Source: Petunia secreta
Lineage: Eukaryota > Streptophyta > Magnoliopsida > Solanales > Solanaceae
Direction of reading: 5' to 3'
Assembly (NCBI GenBank): GCA_029990175.1
Contig: JARKIP010000053.1
Coordinates: forward strand, 14,216,001-14,280,000
Length of the DNA: 64,000 bases
The stretch's first letter is position 1; each line of letters starts with the position of its first letter. Positions 46,291 through 57,089 of the stretch are shown one piece after another. The translations under genes were made by a program, and so were the position numbers. The notes under the pieces were generated by a model, which was not told the DNA's origin, ran no database searches, and saw only the letters and a program-made list of their open reading frames with translations.

Positions 46291-49200
46291 ATGGCACAAA
46301 TACAAATTCTGCTAAAACATAGTGGAAGATGGGACAAATTCGACAATTATATTGATTTTGTTGTTGATGCAATCGCGATTAATCCAGATTCAAACTTTCA
46401 GATGCTTCGTGATACAGTTGCGAAGCAACTGAACATTGATCTGACGAGAAAAATTGTTAAAATAAAGTATAAGGTAATGGAAAAAAGTCCGGGTCTAGAA
46501 ATACACAATGACATGGGTGTATTAGTGTATACAGGATTGAAAATAGAGAAAAAAGGAATAGAAATCTATCCACTTTGTATCACACTTGAAGATATTGTTG
46601 AGGATCAAGGGTTCTGGAGTGATAGACAAAGCATAAGGAGTCGTGATACAGTGGGAGACTGTGTTGATACTGCCAGAAACAGTTGCAATATAAACACGAA
46701 CATTGATGATAGGCTTATCAGTAGTGCTGAAACAGTAGAACTACTGATTAAAGGAACTTGTGATGAGCACGAGGTAGAAGAAGTTGCAGTAATTACCAAT
46801 AGCTTGCAAAACGAGATAGTAGAGGGCCAAGTGTACATTAACAAAAACACTGTAGTAATGGCCATGAAACGATTTGCAATAACAGAAAAGATTCAGTTTA
46901 AGGTTGAGAGATCAAGCACAACAAGGTATTATATCTCAGTATTTGTGTTTTGTATCACTTTATTTCACACTGTATCATTGTATCTGTTTCTGTGTAACTG
47001 TATCATAAGTATTCTTGATATCAGTGTATCTGCTATGTGTCTTTTGTGTATATGAATTTTTATAGTTTAGATTTTGTACCACACTGTGTGAGTTTGTTTC
47101 GCGATCAAACAGTTTGTATCTCAAACGTGTCATTTGTATCACTATTGTATCTAAAAATATGTATTTTGTTTCAAGCAATAACAATTTATATGTCAGATAC
47201 AATGTGTGAATTATGTATCACATTGTATCTGATCAATGACTCTACCATCTCTGATTATATCATAAATGGGTGTTAGAAACTAAGTAAATCGTATTTGTAT
47301 CATACTGTACAATTTTGTATCTGTTACTTAATTTCTGTAGCTTTCTGTATCATGTAACATTTTCTGTATCATACTATATTTGCAGCTACTGCCTGATATG
47401 CAAAGGTGAAAATTGCAAATGGAAATTTAGGGCCTCAAGCTTGAATTCATCAAGTTTGTTCAAAGTTAGAGAATTCACCAATGAACACACATGTCCATAC
47501 AAAGAAAGAGTGTATGGGCAAGCGCAGCTTACATCACGAATGATTGGTATGATTGTCAAGGACAGGGTTGATGACCCAAAGTCGACCTATAAGCCTAAAG
47601 AGATAATGGACGAAATGCAGAGGTGTTACGGTATACACATAGATTATATGAAGGCTTGGAGAGCAAAAGAAATGGCCATTGCAATGATACGAGGAGACCC
47701 AACTGAATCTTACAAGAAGCTGCCAAGTTACCTTTATATGTTAGAGCAAAGAAACCCAGGATCAGTTGTTGCTTTGCATGCAAGTGAGGACCATTTGTTC
47801 AAGTACGCTTTTGTTGCTTTGAATGCTTCAATAAAGGGATTTCAACATTGCAAACCAATCGTAGTCGTTGATGGTAGCTTCCTAAAAGCAGCGCACAAAG
47901 GAACATTCCTAGCAGCAAGTACATTAGATGCAGCAGGTAAATCAATTTCTAACGGTACCTGTTGTATCATACTGTTTCAACTGTTTGTATCATAATGTTT
48001 CAGCATCTCTCATTTGTTTCATACTGTTTCAGCTTTGTATCAGACTATTTTAAATTTGGTATCAAGATTTTTAAGACCATATATTATCTGTTTCATCATC
48101 TTTTATCTGTATCTCAGTGTTTCACTTTTGTATCAAACTATTTCCAGCTTCTGTATCAGACTTTTTTAGACACATGGTTTATTTGTATCAGACTGCTTCA
48201 ATTTTTGTATCAGCTTTGTATCGGACCGTTTGAACTCTGGTACAGACTTTTTGAAGCTATGTATTTCTATCTGTTTCATCATCTTTTATCTGTATCTCAG
48301 TGTTTCACTTTTGTATCAAACTATTTCCAGCTTCTGTATCAGACTTTTTTAGACACATGGTTTATTTGTATCAGACTGCTTCAATTTTTGTATCAGCTTT
48401 GTATCGGACCGTTTGAACTCTGGTACAGACTTTTTAAAGCTATGTATTTCTATCTGTTTCATCATGTTTTATCTGTATCATACTGTTTCACTTTGTATCA
48501 AAATATTTACAGCTTTTTCCTATCAGTTTCTTTGAAGACTGTACTTTAGTCTTTAAGCTTTCTATTTGAATCAGACTGTTTCAATTTGTACTTGTGTGAC
48601 ACTATTTCAAATATTTATCTTACTGTTTCTTTCCATAGGGAGCATACTGCCGCTTGCGTATGCAATTGTTGATTCAGAGAACGATGCCTCATGGCAATGG
48701 TTCTTTGAAAAGTTCAAATATGCTTATGGTGAGAGAGAAAACATGTGCGTTGTGTCAGACCGTAACGAGAGCATAATTAAGGCTACTACAACTGTATATC
48801 CTCAGGTCCCACACTATGCATGCATATGGCACTTGTGGAACAACCTCAAGACTAAGTTCAAGAAATGTGAGGAGAAGCTCCATGAGACATTCTTCAGTAT
48901 GGCAAAGGCATACACCATACAGGAATTTGACATATACATGAACAGTGTGGAAAAAATGGATAAACGTATCAAAGCATACTTGCTAAACGCTGGATACCAG
49001 AAATGGTCAAGGGCGCATTCAACAGTAAATAGGGGGTTTACAATGACATCAAACATTGCAGAATCCTTGAATGCGGTCAACAGGGATGCGCGTGATATGC
49101 CTGTAGTCGCATTTATGGAGTACATGCGCTCACTGATTGGGACTTGGACTGATGATAATAGGAAGAAAGCACATGAGACATTCACACCTCTTGGATTCAA

Positions 49201-49788
49201 GTACAACAAAATACTGGATGGATACAGAAGCAGAGCTATGCAGCTTAAGGTAGAATAGAAACTGTTTCATTTCCACTGTATCTAAGTTCTTTCATCCTGC
49301 ATCTTCCTTGTATTTTCTGTTTCAAAAATGTATCATCTTGTGTGATGTAGATACATTCAACGGGAAATGAAGCAGCTATCTATGATGGTGAAAAAAAATT
49401 CATTGTTAATCTGAATGAACGGACATGCTGTTGTGGAAAATTTCAAATGGAAGAACTGCCCTGTGTGCATGCTTTGGCTATTCTAAAGTACAAAGGCCTG
49501 GAAGAAGAAGATTACAGCTGTAACTACTACTCAACAAAGTCCCTGGTAAAGACATACGAGTTCCATGTTAATCTGATACCAGATGAAACCAGATGGGAGA
49601 CTCCAGCATTTGTTTCAGAAATTGAACTACTCCCGCCAGTTGCTAGACGGCCACCAGGAAGGCCAAAAACAACTAGATACAAACCACAATGGGAAGTACA
49701 TGCAAAAAGGACAAAGATTACGTGTGCAAATTGTGGTCGCGAAGGACACAATAGAAAAACTTGCACACATCCTCCGAAGCCCAAATAG
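46291..49788 (+). CDS. MuDR-type MULE transposase, 4 exons, 744 aa predicted
   Basis: Predicted exons 46291-46925, 47386-47936, 48639-49249 and 49351-49788, all with GT..AG introns and joining in frame. Residues 1-100 form a PB1-like N-terminus. Residues 205-260 carry the MuDR DNA-binding zinc region (CLICKGENCKWKFRA, HTCPY). Residues 365-545 are the MULE catalytic core: VVVDGSFLKAAHKGTFL (Asp374), CVVSDRNESI (Asp436), the CIWH motif (457-460), and SNIAESLN with the probable catalytic Glu537. Residues 625-639 are a SWIM zinc finger (CCCGKFQMEELPCVH), and 724-737 a CCHC knuckle (CANCGREGHNRKTC). It would bind the element ends and excise and insert the element in the nucleus. No stops; likely functional coding capacity. 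Splice sites are by eye. Confidence 0.92.
48088..48453 (+). repeat. 183-bp tandem duplication in transposase intron 2
   Basis: Two nearly identical 183-bp units (48088-48270, 48271-48453), both starting CTGTTTCATCATCTTTTATC, with a third partial start at 48454. The period is a multiple of three, so an open frame of 195 codons runs through it; this frame is an artefact, repeats itself and has no protein-like composition. Confidence 0.93.
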
Positions 49789-50408
49789 AACTTTTTTTAG
49801 TTCTTTCTTTGTCATTGAATCTGAAGTGTTAGAAGTGATACAGTTTGAGAATTGTTGCATAATTGTTTCAAGATATTGCCCAAGTGTTAATACATTTAAC
49901 TGTCTGTAGCACATTGTTTCATGACTGGATGAAACTGTTTCACCTTTATGTTTTACTTTTTTTTTCAAAATTGGATCTGAATTGTTAGAAGTGATTCAGT
50001 TTCACAAGTAGTTCCTTCGCATTTGAAGATATTTTCAACTGTTTCTGTGTCAATTTAGCTATCTGATACAGTTAATACTTGTATCAAACTGTTTCATAGT
50101 TGTGTTTAACTGTTTATTTGTCATTGAATCTGACTAGTTAGAAGTGATACAGTTTCACAAGTGGTTGCTGAGGTAGTCAAGATAATTTCAACTGTTTCTG
50201 TGTCAATTTAGCTATCTGATACAGTTAATAATTGTATGAAACTGTTTCACACTTCAAAAAGGGACAAAAATAAAACACAATTACTTTCCGAAACTGTCAT
50301 TACATAAAGAGTGACTACGACAAACAACATCCAGAACAAACAACATACTAAAGTAGAAACGGTTACTCCTTGAAACATAAACATAGAAACAACACAAAAG
50401 AAACAGAA
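49789..50408. repeat. Convergent 3' region of the two MULE genes, about 155-bp repeats
   Basis: Between the stop codons, a unit containing TCATTGAATCTGA, GTTAGAAGTGATACAGTTT and AACTGTTTCTGTGTCAATTT recurs from 49811 (partial), 49970 and 50121. The TGTATC/TGTTTC words are in plus orientation up to about 50255 and in minus orientation after about 50270. The two transcripts probably end on either side of this point. Confidence 0.75.
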
Positions 50409-53400
50409 CTAATGGTTAGGATTGGCAACTAGTAAACGACGCTTTATGGCGCCTTTTCTCTTAGCAAGACGACCTGGATTTTCACATGCGCTCACTGCAT
50501 CTAAATCAATCTTCCTTTTGCCATAATCCCAAAGCAGCGTTGCAAGACGGCCACGGTAAAGACCTATATCAAAGTCAGGCACAGTTCTGATATCAGTCTC
50601 AGAAATAAAGTACTCCGCATACGCCATGATAAACATTCCACAATCCCTGAAACAGTGACAAAAAAAAGACAATACATACAGTTAGTAATTCTGTCACAGA
50701 TGTGATTCAGATACAGGTAAAAGAAAGGAAAAATAAACATACAGGGAACCATCACTCTGTTGCGGAAGGTCTGGAACAAAGAAAAACCCAAAAGGATCAT
50801 CTAGATCTACATCACCATATGCTTCACTTGTAAGAATATCAATGTCGGGCCTTGACTGGTAAAATTCGGTCAGTACAAGATACCGTGGCAACAACTCAGC
50901 AATCTTTTCAACAACTTCAACAACAGCTGCATTATGACGAGCACCCCCGCCACTCATTGAATCGTATATCCCAATAGACCTATCCTTGAATGATACTACA
51001 CCCAACACCCAATGACAGAGAGACTTTATGTTAATCGGGAGCAGAACATAGTCAACCTCTACCCAGGGCACATTTCCAGGGATCTTGCAGCCTCTAATGT
51101 AGCTAGCAACAGAATCAACATCAGAAAGTACTGAAACATCCTTGCCACTATTCACATACTTGTCATAGACAGTCTCGATCATCGTTTTAAACCAACAGTC
51201 AGTAGTAGTGAAGGATAATTCAGTCTTCGGTCGATACTTTCCTTGCTTACGCAAGTAGTAGAAAACAACATTAACATGCTGTAACATTAAAAAAAATATT
51301 AATGATATAAATAGATGATACATTACAGAAACAATGAAGAAACAAACAAAATTACAGTTACAGATACACCAAGAAAGAAAAAGAAACAGTACAGGGGCAT
51401 ATGCACACACACAAATATAAAAGAAACAGAAACACACCCTCACACATTAGAAGAAACAGAAAAGATACAGTAAAGATACAAAACACACACAGGCTAAAAA
51501 GAAAAACAAAAATAAACTTACTGAATCCTGCAATGCATGACCACCATGCAACAGAATATAGAACCACATCCGAGTTGACACAGTTTCGACTCCGAATTCA
51601 AACTCATATGGAAGTATATTGTCAGTTTTGGAATAGGCACAAATCCTAAAAACAAAAACCAAAACAAACATAAATTAAAACAATATCAACATGATAAATG
51701 ATACAATAAACAAGCATTGAAGGGGAACAAACCTTCCTTTTTTCCGCTTAGCAAGATTATCAACAAATGATACAAACCTATTTAATAATTCTTGATCAAC
51801 ATCCTCTGTGACGGGAACAGAAAATGGATGCCTTTGCAACATCAAAGGTTTGGGCGAAACATAATTGGCACTAGCACCAGAAGCAAACTCACGCAGAAAA
51901 GGTGAAACATCATATTTACCAGGACGCTTCACCCTTACCAACGCCTGTGATGGTGTACTAGTAGCCGCACGTGGGCTCGCATCCTTGTTCTCACGGTCAC
52001 TAACCAACATAATATCAGAATCATCAGCATCGTGCTCAATGAGCTCTTCATCAGCAACAGTATCATGAGACATTTCAGCAACCCGAGCACCATGCTCTGC
52101 AGCAACAGTATCAGAAACATCTTCAGCAACACTGGGACTAGGATCTGCAACAACAGTATCAGCAGGTATTTCAGTAACCTTAGCACCATGCTCTGCAGCA
52201 ACAGTATCATCAGCATCTTCAGCAACAGTAGCAGCAGCATCTGCTTCAACAGTATCAGTGGCTGCTTCAGAAACAGTGGCACCAGGTTGTCCAGCAACAG
52301 GGTTGATTTCAAATTGTTTCTTCACATTCTTAATGGTGTCGGCAATGTTACGGTCCATCTCTGCAAACTGCTCGGCCGTCCAATTATCAAAGAAATCATC
52401 CGATATAAAAGAAGGTCCGGCAATATCTTTCTTAGAAAATGAAGCACCATCAACAGAATAACCTTTAATAAACTAATACAAAAAAAAAATTAACGTCAGA
52501 AACAATGTACAAAAATATATAATACAGTTTACAAACAAGGGAGAAACAAAAGGCTTAAATAACATAGACAAAAAAAAAAAAGGTAAATGGGCGCACCTCA
52601 TCAGGTTTAGGAGTCTTTAAAAAATCTTGGCTCAAATTCAAACCAAGGTCGAAGTTTGGGAATTGCAATGAAGGGGTCAAAGGAACCTTGGTTGAAACTG
52701 TTGCAGCCATTGGAACACGTTCTCTAATAACAACTCTTTCAACATGACTGCCACCACCATCAGCAGACAACACAGTAACATCTTTCCCGCTGCCGCTTGC
52801 TACATTAGTCGCTCCACCAGTAGCACATGGCTAAAAAAATAAAACGAAAAATAATTGGTAGATGCACAAATTCATTGGCTTGTTAAACTGTTTCAAGTTG
52901 AAACTATCTGTAGCTGTTTGTATCTAAAAGTATCTAGTTGTTTCAACATAAATGAATATAAGCTACATACCGTAACATTAGTCGTACCAACATTTAAACT
53001 GTCTGTATCACCAACATTGGATTGAAACTTTTCTGTAGCATCAACATCATCAGAATTGGGCTTCTCTGTATCACCACTAGCAGGTGGTGTCCGTGGTGAA
53101 CCTTGACGATTATCTGCACCACTTTGAGTACCCTGTATAAAAAAAAAATCTATATTGAAACGAACATTACATCGACAAAGAAACAATAAACAGTTTCTTC
53201 AACAATTAATACCTGTCCTTGCGCAAGTAGATTAATTGCATCGACAACTTTTCTAAGCTCCTCACCAAAGAATTCCTTGACATTATTAAACTGATCATCA
53301 ACCTTAAAAATAAACAAAGGAAAAACAATATGACAATAATTCTAACTGTTTAAACAAAGTAAAAACACATAAACACAAAATAATCCTCACATGACCCTTT

Positions 53401-55787
53401 AATAACTCCAAATCATTGCTAAGCTGAAACAAAAAACCAAAACTGTATCAGAATGTGCCAAAAAACAGTATCACAAATATTCAAGTGAATAAACATACCT
53501 TCTCAACTGAGTGAGTCAATATGTCAATCTTAGCATCATTTTCAAACAGCGGCGCAGGTTTCGACTGTGCCTGCTTTGCAACAGTTTCAGGAGGAATGTC
53601 GACAAAAGCCGCAGAAGAGGAGGGACCAGACGGTACATGCCGGACAAAAATATCATTATCACTAGAATCTTGCATAGCATCCGCAACAGGTGCGACCGTA
53701 TCATCCATCAAATCGAATCTGACCAACTCAGCAACAGTTGGCTGCATAGGCCGGAAAACAGGCTGCACCATCCATAACAGTACACAAATCAATGAAAACA
53801 GATACAAAAATATGCAAAACAGAAGAATGAAGAATGAAACAGATACAATAGAAGTGAAACAGGTACAATAGAAATGAAACAGATACAATAGAAATGAAAA
53901 CAGATACAAAACAATGAAAATATACCTTGTTCACTGGGTCCTCTAAAATCTTACAAATTGTCTTATACTTTGAAAGACTACTCGTCACTTTCCAGTTCAA
54001 GATACGAGGACTTCGACTCCTAACGCGCATAGCGATTGATGACGGAATGTTTGTCCAACACTCATAAAACCATACTTGCAACGCAGAAGCCAAACCTACC
54101 ACCCGAAAATATGTACTAGTAGTTTTAACCTTCTTGTGAATACTATCAAACAATTCTTTGAACGAATCAATACCCCATGGATAGTCATTGTAAAGACCAG
54201 ACTCAACCAAATCGAAGTATTTCTTAGATACAGTTTGAACATCAGAAACCGACATCACAAAATTCACAATAACATATAGAACTGCAATCTTAACAGCATC
54301 CTCATCACCAATCCACTTCCGTTGAATAAAAGCATTCTTAATATCTACATGAGACACCTTCTCCACAGTCGGGAAGTAACTACTCAGCAACCGATTTGGA
54401 CCACTCGTATCAAGAGAACTTAGAGTATCGCCAGAGCACTTTAAACCAGACACTACTGCAAACTCACGCAATCCAAATTGCAAACGTGAACCATTGACAC
54501 AAACCTCAAACGTACAAGTCGTGGAGGACGCAATCTCACGCACCAGCAAAGACCGAAGCAACTGATTTTGAACGGGCAAACTTTCTAACTGTAACGAATA
54601 ACCAAAACAGGTCTTTTTGAACATTCCCAACTGCACAGGGCTTAACACATCCTTCAAATTCGTTCCAATATCACCATCCGTAATTAGACGGAGATGAAAC
54701 TCTTTCCAATTAAAATTCTGGGGAATATAAAACGATACAGCCTATAAAGGAAAAAACAAACTCAGTTAAAAAACAGTAAGTACAATAAAGAAACATTAAA
54801 AATCAATGCAGAAAAAAGAAAAGACACAATAAAAAACACTACAGCACACAATAAGCAAAAGTAACATACAATGATACAATCAACAAACAAGAAAAGACAG
54901 AAACAGTAAAAAACATACAGAACCAGTACAAAAACAACAGCAACAATAAATAAACTACAGCAACAGGAAAATGGAAGTAAAAAACAGTAAAAAACACAGA
55001 TACAGGAACAACGAAAAAGCCTACCGAACCAGTAAAAGACACAGATACGGGAACAACGAAAAGCCTACCGAACCAGTAAAAAAAGCTACAGCAACAATAA
55101 ATAAACTACAGCAACAGTAAAATGCAATTCAGAAACAGTAAAACACACAGATACAACAATATATGCTAAAGAACAACGAAAAGCCTACCAAAGCAATACA
55201 ACACAGTAAAAGCAACAGATACAGTAAATATGCTAAAGAAACAATAAATACACTAAACAAATACTAAATACACTAAACAAACAAGTAAAAACATACAGAA
55301 ACAGTAATAATAACATACAGAAACAATAAAACACACAGCAGAAACAGAAAAATCTACAGAAACAATGAAACACACAGCAGAAACAGAAAAAACTACAGAA
55401 ACAATGAATATACTTTAGAAACACTAAATTACAAAAAATGCAACAACAAACAACAAATTAATAATTTGATACAGAAAACAGAAATAGAAATAAAATTACC
55501 TGTAATGCCACATCTGCCAACACAGAAATCCGACTTTTCTTCAACGGTCGAGCATCTTCTTCAAAATCATCATCAGCATCAACCAAAACTTTAGCTTTAC
55601 CTTTACCCGTAACAGGAGAGGCAGACGACCGCGTCACACGTTTCAATTGTTGCGGGGTTTCTTTCGGCTTAAACACAGGAACTTTTACTTTTAAAACTGA
55701 TTTAGACGCAATTTTATTTACATTTGTATCATGTTTCGTTTTACTCCTAAGTTCCCTAGAACTAGAAGACGAACTAGAATTAGACAT
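50409..55787 (-). CDS. DUF1985 + Ulp1/C48 protease-like protein of MULE, 11 exons, 1174 aa predicted
   Basis: Predicted exons, in transcript order: 55787-55500, 54741-53926, 53762-53499, 53423-53391, 53302-53213, 53132-52971, 52830-52597, 52472-51733, 51645-51522, 51278-50743, 50646-50409. All introns are GT..AG, and the joined frame of 3525 nt has no stop. Residues 1-96 are basic (Ser/Lys-rich, possible nuclear signal KKSR). Residues 97-368 carry the DUF1985 domain (FEVCVNGSRLQFGLREFAVV, SGLKC). Residues 370-860 are mostly disordered, with DTVA-type repeats near 700-770. Residues 918-1174 are a C48 cysteine protease with His1006 (CHWVLGVVSF), Asp1023 (GIYDSMSG), Gln near 1090 (LPQQSDGS) and Cys1098 (LDCGMFIMAYAEY). 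In the family this fold cleaves SUMO or similar conjugates. Role in transposition unknown. Splice sites by eye. Confidence 0.88.
52020..52265 (-). repeat. Degenerate coding repeats (DTVAAEHGA type)
   Basis: In exon 8 the Ulp-like protein repeats DTVAAEHGAKVTEIPA / DTVVADPSPSVAEDVS / DTVAAEHGARVAEMSH, a unit of about 16 residues. At DNA level the repeat word is CAACAGTATCA (plus strand), the same TGATACTGTTG vocabulary found in the element's non-coding DNA. Confidence 0.8.
54760..55480 (-). repeat. Word-repeat-rich intron 1 of Ulp-like gene
   Basis: This intron (54742-55499) is built of short imperfect repeats of GATACAG, GAAACAGTAAAA and ACAACGAAAAGCCTACC, the latter at 55011, 55056 and 55175. 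It gives Leu/Phe/Cys-rich spurious open frames on the minus strand, which are not called. Confidence 0.8.
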
Positions 55788-56145
55788 TGAAATGAAACCG
55801 TAAAATCAAACCCTAAAAAATGGAAAAAACTCGAAATTTAAACAGTGCAAATCAGTTACGAAATGCTTCTCAAACAGATATAATAGTGGAGAAAGTGGGG
55901 AAGAAAATGGGTGAGAAAATGTAGGGAGAAACGGTTGAGAAACAAGGATGATACAACTGAAGGAAAGAGAAACAACGCTGAAACAGTGGAAAAAGGGAGA
56001 AAACTGAGAAAATAAGGAAATTAGTAAAAAATTTATCAAAATTACAAAAACGCCCCCAAACAGTACCAAAATAAAGAATAGCAATATTTTTTGACATAAT
56101 ATGCTATATTTGTAATTAACTTGCGTTTTTCTCTATTTAGGGTTA

Positions 56146-56211
56146 TTTTGCTAAAATGTTGTTATGTTTGGTAATTAAGTGCTAAAACTTGTACTTTTAT
56201 GTAAAAATTCC
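56146..56211 (-). repeat. MULE right terminal inverted repeat
   Basis: Ends ...TACTTTTATGTAAAAATTCC, the reverse complement of a GGAATTTTTACAT start, matching the left end with substitutions. Confidence 0.75.
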
Positions 56212-56220
56212 ATGTCTTAT
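56212..56220. repeat. 9-bp target-site duplication (right), MULE
   Basis: ATGTCTTAT, exact copy of 45806-45814. Confidence 0.93.
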
Positions 56221-56245
56221 TGTTGGATTTAACCCACGGCATTAA

Positions 56246-56438
56246 GAGCCCATTTAGATGAGCTTATTTTAAGCAGGTTATAAGCTAAAAGTAAATTACA
56301 AGCCATATTTTAAGAAGTTAGAAAATCTTACATTTTCATTTTCGACTTTTTTTTAAGTACATATGGGCTTATAAGCCCATAAATTTTTGAGTTACCAAAT
56401 ATTTACTAATTGACTTTTAAGCTCACCCAAACGTACTC
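56246..56438. mobile_element. Tourist-like MITE (193 bp, TAA duplication)
   Basis: GAGCCCATTTAGATGAGCTTA at the left pairs with GAGTACGTTTGGGTGAGCTT read from the right. TAA flanks both sides (56243-56245, 56439-56441). It holds a nearly palindromic ATGGGCTTATAAGCCCAT (56368-56385). Non-coding. Related in terminal words to the MITEs at 19819 and 20416. Confidence 0.78.
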
Positions 56439-56795
56439 TAAAACTATGACAGAAAAGTTGAAAAGTTGAAATGAGAAAAGAAAATATTTTTATCTAATGT
56501 GGCAATTTCTTGAGAAATATGCACTAAAGGGTCCTCTCAAGTTCTGAAATAATAAAAGGGACCTGTCCTTTTTGCTCTTTTTTTTTTTGACTTTCTTTTA
56601 TTGTGTAAGTGAGATTAAGGAGTAAGTGGGGGGGGGGGGCAAATTAGCATTTTTAAAACTTGTGGGTTATAATTAAAACCCATAAGATTTTTTTTATTTT
56701 TAAAAACATCAATTTTCTCCTACTTTTTCCTCATTCTCTTTCCTTCCTCATCTTCTCCTTCCTCATCCCCATCTTTACTCTCTATTTTGTTCTTG

Positions 56796-56865
56796 TTCTT
56801 CTTCTTCTTCTTCTTCTTCTTCTTCTTCTTCTTCTTCTTCTTCTTCTTCTTCTTCTTCTTCTTCT
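56796..56865 (+). repeat. (TTC)n microsatellite
   Basis: About 23 perfect TTC units; accounts for the poly-Leu open frame on the plus strand. Confidence 0.97.
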
Positions 56866-57089
56866 ATTCCTAGATTTGAAGTTCAAAATTAGGGAACCAA
56901 CTTTAAAGTGAATTGGGTATGAATATTCAAACTAGATAATCCATTTTGAAGTAGGTGTTGTTGGAAACTATTGCGATTAGTATTTGGAGTTTGAATACAA
57001 AACTGAGAGCATTTGATGTCGATTTGGATATGCTTTGTACTGATTTTGCATCAAACCCGCAGTTGAAAATTGTTACCAGATTCAAACAT

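Larger units (their letters stand above)
45815..56211 (+). mobile_element. Autonomous-looking MULE with transposase and Ulp1-like gene
   Basis: A 10,397-bp Mutator-like element bounded by perfect 9-bp ATGTCTTAT duplications. Ends are imperfect inverted repeats: left GGGTTTTTTACACAAATATA, right (reverse strand) GGAATTTTTACATAAAAGTA. They share CTTAATTAC about 30 bp in, with similarity fading after about 60 bp. Two convergent genes fill it: a four-exon transposase (46291-49788, plus) and an eleven-exon DUF1985/Ulp1-like gene (50409-55787, minus). Neither has a stop or frameshift in the predicted coding sequence. The architecture corresponds to ULP-carrying MULEs known from Arabidopsis and other plants (Kaonashi-type). 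Confidence 0.92.

Noticed and set aside
47962..48549. 195-codon plus-strand open frame inside the MULE transposase
   Set aside because: It lies in intron 2, is created by the 183-bp tandem duplication (period divisible by three), and is an unnatural Phe/Cys/Leu-rich repeat.
53481..53909. Minus-strand 142-codon frame with hydrophobic head
   Set aside because: The head is intron sequence read through; only the part from 53762 downward is exon 3 of the Ulp-like gene.
54840..55424. Phe/Cys/Leu-rich minus-strand open frames in Ulp gene intron 1
   Set aside because: They are translations of the GAAACAG/GATACAG word repeats, with no membrane-protein-like order and no start context; they look like intron noise.
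56660..56911. 83-codon frame with a long Leu run
   Set aside because: Product of the (TTC)n microsatellite at 56796-56865.
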